DNA of 64,000 nucleotides from an uncultured Bacteroidales bacterium (GTDB taxonomy: Bacteria; Bacteroidota; Bacteroidia; Bacteroidales; Paludibacteraceae): assembly GCA_946626605.1 (NCBI GenBank), contig CAMOUL010000001.1, forward strand, positions 1 to 64,000, read 5' to 3'. Position 1 is the first letter of the stretch, and each line of letters starts with the position of its first letter. Below are positions 58,547 through 64,000 of this stretch, piece by piece. The position numbers and the translations under genes were made by a program. The notes below the pieces were generated by a model. That model ran no database searches and was not told the origin of the DNA. It was given only the letters and a program-made list of their open reading frames with translations.

Positions 58547-59847
58547 CCGAGGAGCCAGTTGGCTACTGCGTTTCCTGCTTTTCGTGCTCCGCTCCGGTAG
58601 AAATGGACACCGTCGGATCCGGCTAAACCTGCTTCTTGCCAGCGCAGCATGCTGCCGGCACCGCCCATATACTGATAAAGGCTGAAATAGGCTATCTCTT
58701 CTTCCATGGCCATCTTGCGAAGCAGCCGGTCCATATACGGAACCATCGGATAAGTCTGCCATTCACCGTCCACCATGCGCATCATGTCGCTTGGACCGAT
58801 AAAGAGGATATCTGCGTCGGGAGCGCATTTGTGCAGGAAGTGAATCTGATCCCGATATCCCTGCACGAATCCGCGAATGGTTTCGGGTTTCTCATTGGAT
58901 GGAATGGCATTCCCGCCGAACTGCAGGATGATGAGTCGTACATTCTCTGATCGATAGAAATCACTCAGTTGCGCCGAGTCCATCTTGGTGAATACCATAC
59001 CCAGACATCCGCGCATAGGGATGTTATCTACGATGACACCGGTGCGACTTTCTTGCGAGAGACCATATACAGCACCGCGACCCATGAGATGCACGGTGTC
59101 ACCGGAAGTGGTATAACGGATAGAGGTATCAGCGAAGATGCGCCATTCGTCATAATGCGCACTCGCCGACTGCGGTTTGCACATTGCAATGAGGTCTTCA
59201 CTGCCACTAACCAGACTATCGTTCATCCAGGCAACTTGACCCATCGCTCCATAGCGACCGTCTGCCCGCTGGTCGCGTTTGAAGCCGTACACAAGATAGC
59301 GTTTGGGGCCTTTCTGTGCTTGCGAAGGACCGATGAGCCGACCATTCATACGCAGTTCCTGCCGTGTCGTGCGGGTAGGGATGGTCTGCAAAAGCGGCAT
59401 CAATCCGACTCCGTGTCCTCCGTATTGTTTCTGGAGTTGTTCACGAATCTGCATCGTCATACGGTCCTCTTCAATCTGGCTGTCCCCATAGTGCATCACC
59501 CGCACTTTGCGTTCCCCGCTCTCGCGTAGCGCTGCATAGAAAGAGGGCAGAAACTGCCGAGTGTCGGTCGTGGAATCTACTGCCACTTTGGGCACAATGG
59601 GTTTGAGTTGCTCTGCCGACTTTTCCGGAACAATGGTATCCGGCAGAGAGAGAACCTCGGCGAGCGCTAAGGTATCCACGAGTTCAAGCGTGTCGAAAAG
59701 GACAGGTTCAGAACCCATCACTTCGGCTAAGGTAGGCCAGCGCACTTCTTTCTCGCCCAGGGCAATACGATGCGGGAGCACCAGACACAGTGCTGCCAAA
59801 CACGCCATTACACAGGCTATGAAAAGAAGGACTTTGTAGGGACGCAT
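58504..59847 (-). CDS. Membrane-anchored SGNH/GDSL-like hydrolase or acetyltransferase
   Basis: 447 residues. One N-terminal membrane segment (LLFIACVMACLAALCLVLP) is followed by an extracytoplasmic domain with HYGDSQIEED (Ser nucleophile in GDSQ), LQFGGN and GSDGVHF (Asp and His of the triad). Such proteins pair with MBOAT acyltransferases, like AlgJ/X or PatB, to O-acetylate surface sugars. The last residues TNYQLPITNYQ are encoded by an AATTGGT heptad repeat that also fills the space to the MBOAT start. The gene starts 1 bp after the trkH stop. Confidence 0.86.
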   Translation of the reverse strand: MRPYKVLLFIACVMACLAALCLVLPHRIALGEKEVRWPTLAEVMGSEPVLFDTLELVDTLALAEVLSLPDTIVPEKSAEQLKPIVPKVAVDSTTDTRQFLPSFYAALRESGERKVRVMHYGDSQIEEDRMTMQIREQLQKQYGGHGVGLMPLLQTIPTRTTRQELRMNGRLIGPSQAQKGPKRYLVYGFKRDQRADGRYGAMGQVAWMNDSLVSGSEDLIAMCKPQSASAHYDEWRIFADTSIRYTTSGDTVHLMGRGAVYGLSQESRTGVIVDNIPMRGCLGMVFTKMDSAQLSDFYRSENVRLIILQFGGNAIPSNEKPETIRGFVQGYRDQIHFLHKCAPDADILFIGPSDMMRMVDGEWQTYPMVPYMDRLLRKMAMEEEIAYFSLYQYMGGAGSMLRWQEAGLAGSDGVHFYRSGARKAGNAVANWLLGPMTNYQLPITNYQ

Positions 59848-59848
59848 A

Positions 59849-61300
59849 TTATTTTTTCCACAGCGAACGGCTGAAGAGGAGTAGAATCGTGAATATCTCG
59901 AGACGACCGATTAACATGACGAACGTAGCTGCCCATTTCGCAACGGCCGGAAGGGCTGCATAACAGCCGCTGGATCCCCACTGACCGATGGAAACACCGA
60001 CGTTACCGATCATAGACGTAGCGATACCGAGCGATTCGTCAAAACCGATACCGCAACCGCAGAACAACAAGGTCGCCAGCACGATGATCAGGACATAGAA
60101 GAACATAAAGGCTACGACATTCGAGATCGTTTGTTCGCGCAGCGTAGATCCGTTGAAGCGTACAGGAACGACAGCATTCGGGTGAATACGACGTTTGATC
60201 TCAGCATTAGCTGCCTTTGCGAAGATGGCCAGACGCACCCATTTCATTCCTCCTGAAGTGGAACCTGAAGCACCGCCTGTGAACATCAAGAAGAAGATCA
60301 ATACCCACAGGACCGTAGGCCAGATCATATAATCCGCGGCCACAAAACCGGTACTGGTGATCGTAGCAATAGAGGTGAACAATCCGATACGAATACTGGA
60401 TAACATGCCGTTCGTGTAGATAAGCAGACCTACGGCAAGCAGGATTCCTGCTGCCAGACATGCGCCTAAGTACCAGTGGGTCTCTTCATCATGAATCAAA
60501 CGCTGCGGCTTGCCGCGGAACAGATAAATCAGTTGCGTGAAGTTAATACCCGACAGCAGCATGAAAACCATAACGATCCATTGGATAGCCGGACCATACG
60601 ACATCAGACTGTCGTTATGCGTAGCAAAACCACCGGTAGAAATTGTTGCCATTGAATAGCAGATTGCATCGAAGCCACCCATGCCACAGAGCCATAAGAG
60701 GAGACCTTCCGCGATAGTCAGCGCGATATAGGTGATCCACATATGTTTGGCCGTATCGGCGATACGCGGACTGAGTTTCTCGTAACTAACACCGGTCACT
60801 TCAGCGCTATAAAGCTGCATACCGCCTAAACCGAACATCGGTAAGATAGCTACACTAAGCACGATGATACCCATACCGCCGATCCATTGCATGAGGGCGC
60901 GCCAAAGGAGGATAGAGTGGGTCTGCGCTGCTACATCTCGGAAGACGGTTGAACCTGTGGTTGTGAAACCGGCCATGGTCTCGTACCAAGCATCGGTGAT
61001 CTGAGGCAGTGCACCGCTCAGCCAGAAAGGTAACATACCGAAGAGCGAATAGACCAACCACACCACAGCAACAATCACATATCCTTCGCGTTCACCAACT
61101 CGTTTCTCGGCCTTACGTCCAGCACCTACCATCCACCAGCTGCTGACCCAGGTGATCGCAGAAGCCACTATCCATGCACCAAAATCCGCCTCGTGGTACC
61201 ACCACGCAGCGAACGTAGGCACTAACATGAATATTGCCTCCAGCGTGGTTAACACGCCCAGGGTCTTAAAGACCAGTCTCCAGTTGAAGGTTCGTGTCAT
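59849..61300 (-). CDS. trkH: Potassium uptake protein TrkH
   Basis: 483 residues, the membrane pore of the Trk system. Four P-loop segments are visible: TTGSTVFRD, STGGFATHND, TSTGFVAAD and IGNVGVSIGQWG, whose glycines form the selectivity filter. It works with TrkA, which is encoded just upstream and overlaps it by 4 bp. It imports K+ at the inner membrane. Confidence 0.96.
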   Translation of the reverse strand: MTRTFNWRLVFKTLGVLTTLEAIFMLVPTFAAWWYHEADFGAWIVASAITWVSSWWMVGAGRKAEKRVGEREGYVIVAVVWLVYSLFGMLPFWLSGALPQITDAWYETMAGFTTTGSTVFRDVAAQTHSILLWRALMQWIGGMGIIVLSVAILPMFGLGGMQLYSAEVTGVSYEKLSPRIADTAKHMWITYIALTIAEGLLLWLCGMGGFDAICYSMATISTGGFATHNDSLMSYGPAIQWIVMVFMLLSGINFTQLIYLFRGKPQRLIHDEETHWYLGACLAAGILLAVGLLIYTNGMLSSIRIGLFTSIATITSTGFVAADYMIWPTVLWVLIFFLMFTGGASGSTSGGMKWVRLAIFAKAANAEIKRRIHPNAVVPVRFNGSTLREQTISNVVAFMFFYVLIIVLATLLFCGCGIGFDESLGIATSMIGNVGVSIGQWGSSGCYAALPAVAKWAATFVMLIGRLEIFTILLLFSRSLWKK

Positions 61301-62631
61301 TTGAAGAAGCGCTCTAAAGTTCGTATTACATGACTCTTACAGAAGACAATCACCAGGTCTCCTTCGATGATCCGGGTGTCACCGTTCACGAGAATACCTT
61401 CTCCGGCACGAACAATACCACCGATGTTGGCTTCCTTCGGAAGATCCAGATCTTTCACTTTATGGCGGGTGATGAGACTGCCCTCTTTGACGTAGAACTC
61501 TACAATCTCCGCATCGGCACTGGTGAGGTTGTGTACGCCGCGCACCGAAGCATCCAGTAACATCTGGTAGATGTAGGATGCTGCAATCGTCTTCTTATTA
61601 AGCACGGTACCGATATCCAGACCTTCCGCCATAGGGATGTAGTCGAGATTTTCTACTTCGGCGATGGTCTTCCGTACACCGAAACGTTGCGCCGCAAGGC
61701 ATGCGAAGATATTTGCTTCGCTGCTCTCGGTAACAGCTACAAAAGCGTCTGCATCTTGAATACCCTCTTCTTTAAGTACATCCATGTCGGTGCCATCGTC
61801 GTTGATAATCAGAGCATTCGGCACTTTCTCGCTCAAGAGCAGACAGAGTTCGCGGTCTCGCTCGATGATCTTGATATTCATCTCTTGATTCAGCTCCATA
61901 GCTGCCTTACGGGCGATACGACCACCACCTAAGAAGATGATGTTCTTTATCTCGCGTTTAGACTTGCCTAATTCTTCGCGCATGAACTCCATGTTCTCTT
62001 TGTGACACATACAATAGACCATGTCGCCTTCTTGCACGCTGTCCTGTCCGCGGGGAATGATGGTCTCTTGGTCGCGTTTGATAGCTACGATGCGGTATTT
62101 GCCGTGGTTATAGATGCCGGAAGAGAAGGGTTGATCCAGCACTTTCGCAGACTTGCGTACCTTCACCACACAGAGCTCCAGAGCCCCATGCGCCAAGTGC
62201 AGGTGGTAACGCATCCAGTTAGTGCGCAGACTCTCTTCAATCTCGTTCGCAGCCAGTACCTCCGGATAGATCAAGTGGTTGAGACCCATATTCTCGAAGA
62301 ACTTCTTGTTTTCCGGCAAGAGGTATTCGTAGTTGTCGATACGCGCTAACGTACGTTTGGCTCCCAGAGAATTAGCTATCAGACAGGCTGTCATGTTCTC
62401 CGACTCGTTCGGAGTAACAGAGATAAACAGGTCGCAGTCTTTTACGCCTATCTCACGCAGGTCGTGAATAGACGTAGGGTTGCCTACTTTGGTTAGCATG
62501 TCATAGTTGGCACTGAGGTCTCCTAAACGGTCTTGATGTTCATCCAGAAGACTAATCTCCATATTTTCACGACTCAGCAGTTTAGCTAAGTGTGTGCCTA
62601 CTTCACCGGCACCTGCAATAACGATTCGCAT
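61297..62631 (-). CDS. trkA: Trk system potassium transporter regulatory subunit TrkA
   Basis: 444 residues with two tandem NAD-binding RCK units: IAGAGEVGTHLA at residues 4-15 and IFLGGGRIARKAA near 232, each followed by a TrkA_C-type domain. NAD(H)-dependent gating partner of TrkH. The start overlaps dxs by 34 bp and the end overlaps trkH by 4 bp. Confidence 0.96.
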   Translation of the reverse strand: MRIVIAGAGEVGTHLAKLLSRENMEISLLDEHQDRLGDLSANYDMLTKVGNPTSIHDLREIGVKDCDLFISVTPNESENMTACLIANSLGAKRTLARIDNYEYLLPENKKFFENMGLNHLIYPEVLAANEIEESLRTNWMRYHLHLAHGALELCVVKVRKSAKVLDQPFSSGIYNHGKYRIVAIKRDQETIIPRGQDSVQEGDMVYCMCHKENMEFMREELGKSKREIKNIIFLGGGRIARKAAMELNQEMNIKIIERDRELCLLLSEKVPNALIINDDGTDMDVLKEEGIQDADAFVAVTESSEANIFACLAAQRFGVRKTIAEVENLDYIPMAEGLDIGTVLNKKTIAASYIYQMLLDASVRGVHNLTSADAEIVEFYVKEGSLITRHKVKDLDLPKEANIGGIVRAGEGILVNGDTRIIEGDLVIVFCKSHVIRTLERFFK

Positions 62632-64000
62632 AACCCTTCTTTATCGAGTTTTAATAAATGATACAATTCTTTGGTGGACCCGTGTTCAACAAATTGGTCG
62701 TTGACGCCCAGCCGGATGACGCGGGGAGTATAGCCATGATCGGCCATCCATTCCAATACCGCGCTGCCTAACCCACCGGCGATCATGCCATCCTCAGCCG
62801 TCACGATGGTTTGGAATTCCTTTCCCACTTCGTGCAAGATTTCCTCGTCTAGCGGTTTCAACCACCGCATGTCATAGTGAGCATAGGAAACCCCTCCCGA
62901 CCTCCCCTCAAGGGAGGAGATCGCTTCGCTCATAGTGTTGCCGATCGCACCGATCGTTAATACGGCAACGTCTTTTCCGTCTCGCAACTTCACGCCCTTG
63001 CCGTATCTGACTGCTGAATGCTGAATGCTGACGGCTTCCACGACGGCTCTGCCTCGCGGATACCGTATCGCTACCGGTCCTTCCAGCGTCTCAGCCATCT
63101 TCATCATCTCCCGCAAGTCCTCCGCTGTGCGTGGCGCACAAATCTGCATATTCGGGATAGGACGCAGGTAGGCCAAATCAAGCAAACCGTGATGCGTGGC
63201 TCCGTCATTGCCGACGATGCCCGCGCGGTCGATACACAGCACGACATGCAGGTTTTGGAGCGCGACATCATGCACGATGTTATCGTAAGCGCGTTGGAGG
63301 AAAGTGGAGTAGATATTGCAGTAGGGCAGCATACCTGCCTTCGCCAAACCGGCACTGAAAGTGACGGCATGTCCTTCAGCGATACCGACATCAAAGACAC
63401 GATCCGGCATCTCTTTTTGCATGATACTCATCGAGCACCCGGAAGGCATAGCCGGGGTGATACCTACGATCTTGTCGTTCTGCTTCGCTAACTCCAATAG
63501 GGTCTCTCCAAACACCTCTTGCCAAAGAGGAGTGGTGTTCTGTCCTGATTCTTGACTCCTGACTCCTGATTCCACATTGAACTCTCCCGGCGCATGCCAG
63601 ATTGTCTGATCGTTCTCCGCCGGCGCATAGCCTTTGCCTTTCTTGGTGATGATATGTAGTACTTTGGGACCGCGGTGGTTTTTGATCTCACTTAGGATAC
63701 GTACCAGACTCTCTACGTCATGTCCGTCGGTAGGACCGAAGTAACGAATGTTCAGACCCGTGAAGATATTATTCGTCTGTTTGGAGAGCGCCGCTTTCCA
63801 GTTGTTGTTGCGGCGCAGCATCGCCCGGCGTTTCTCTTCGTTGATCAAGTGCATCTTCTCCGCCAGACGGTAGAGCCGCCATCGCCACCGGTTATAGGTC
63901 GCACTCGTCGTCAGGTCCACGAGATACTGGGTAAAACCGCCTTTGAGCGGGTCGATAGCCATATGGTTGTCATTGAGCACAATGAGCAGGTCGTTCTTGT
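62598..64000 (-). CDS. dxs: 1-deoxy-D-xylulose-5-phosphate synthase, N-terminus cut by the window
   Basis: About 467 residues are visible; the open frame continues to the window edge, so the start lies beyond 64000. First enzyme of the MEP pathway, thiamine-diphosphate dependent. LIVLNDNHMAID belongs to the thiamine-binding region. FGPTDGHDV, KGKGYAPAENDQTIWHAPG (read in parts KGKGYAPAE and WHAPG), DVGIAEGHAVTFSAGLA and DRAGIVGNDGATHHG are typical. Three heptad-type inserts are in frame: SGVRSQESGQ, SIQHSAVRYG and SLEGRSGGVSYAHYD. It is coupled to trkA. Confidence 0.95.
   Translation of the reverse strand, partial: KNDLLIVLNDNHMAIDPLKGGFTQYLVDLTTSATYNRWRWRLYRLAEKMHLINEEKRRAMLRRNNNWKAALSKQTNNIFTGLNIRYFGPTDGHDVESLVRILSEIKNHRGPKVLHIITKKGKGYAPAENDQTIWHAPGEFNVESGVRSQESGQNTTPLWQEVFGETLLELAKQNDKIVGITPAMPSGCSMSIMQKEMPDRVFDVGIAEGHAVTFSAGLAKAGMLPYCNIYSTFLQRAYDNIVHDVALQNLHVVLCIDRAGIVGNDGATHHGLLDLAYLRPIPNMQICAPRTAEDLREMMKMAETLEGPVAIRYPRGRAVVEAVSIQHSAVRYGKGVKLRDGKDVAVLTIGAIGNTMSEAISSLEGRSGGVSYAHYDMRWLKPLDEEILHEVGKEFQTIVTAEDGMIAGGLGSAVLEWMADHGYTPRVIRLGVNDQFVEHGSTKELYHLLKLDKEGLCESLLQVPVK

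Overview
The window looks like the chromosome of a Bacteroidales bacterium (Bacteroidota). The evidence is the promoter pattern TTG-N19/20-TAnnTTTG in front of many genes, a PorQ gene of the type IX secretion system (T9SS) next to cmk and ispH, very large InlB-repeat, Big_2 and BspA-like surface proteins, an MBOAT/SGNH acetylation pair, a 4-alpha-glucanotransferase with starch-binding modules, and few Shine-Dalgarno sequences. No rRNA, tRNA, CRISPR array or recognisable transposase was seen.

Layout. 1-10.6 kb: two giant secreted repeat proteins (the first cut by the window edge) and a small secreted protein with a C-terminal anchor. 10.6-17.9 kb: an accessory island bounded by two nearly identical ~250-bp direct repeats. 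It holds two HigBA-type toxin-antitoxin pairs, a DUF4143-type ATPase and a Big_2 surface protein, separated by related repeats and hairpins. 18-26.5 kb: a helix-hairpin-helix outer-membrane-type protein divergent from a lysylphosphatidylglycerol-synthase-like membrane protein, then malQ, a Gfo/Idh/MocA oxidoreductase, an unknown two-TM protein and a PspC protein. 26.4-29.2 kb: ispH-cmk-porQ. 29.3-30.6 kb: an operon of a secreted protein, an S24/S26-type peptidase and a PqqD-like protein. 31-37.3 kb: a 1971-residue surface protein and a 46-residue peptide gene with its own promoter. 37.3-50.7 kb: a long leftward housekeeping and envelope series from dapB and lepB down to truA. 50.7-56 kb: accessory DNA with two candidate non-coding transcripts, an ATPase gene abutting the orphan tail of a surface-protein gene, a BspA-like protein and an unrecognised protein. 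56-64 kb: a leftward series dxs-trkA-trkH-SGNH hydrolase-MBOAT-coaE.

Together, the secreted repeat proteins share a short C-terminal signature, fitting a set of secretion clients in a T9SS-bearing cell. This cannot be proved from the sequence alone.

The most striking signal is the spread of heptanucleotide tandem repeats. Many different 7-bp units occur between genes and also in frame inside housekeeping genes (ispH, cmk, coaE, lepB, dxs, wbqC, the MBOAT gene and others). There they encode short heptapeptide-periodic inserts. Other notable signals are a 124-127-bp element with 15-bp terminal inverted repeats in two copies, a structured RNA candidate at 55.2-55.5 kb with promoter and terminator, and a perfect 15-bp hairpin inside a coding sequence.
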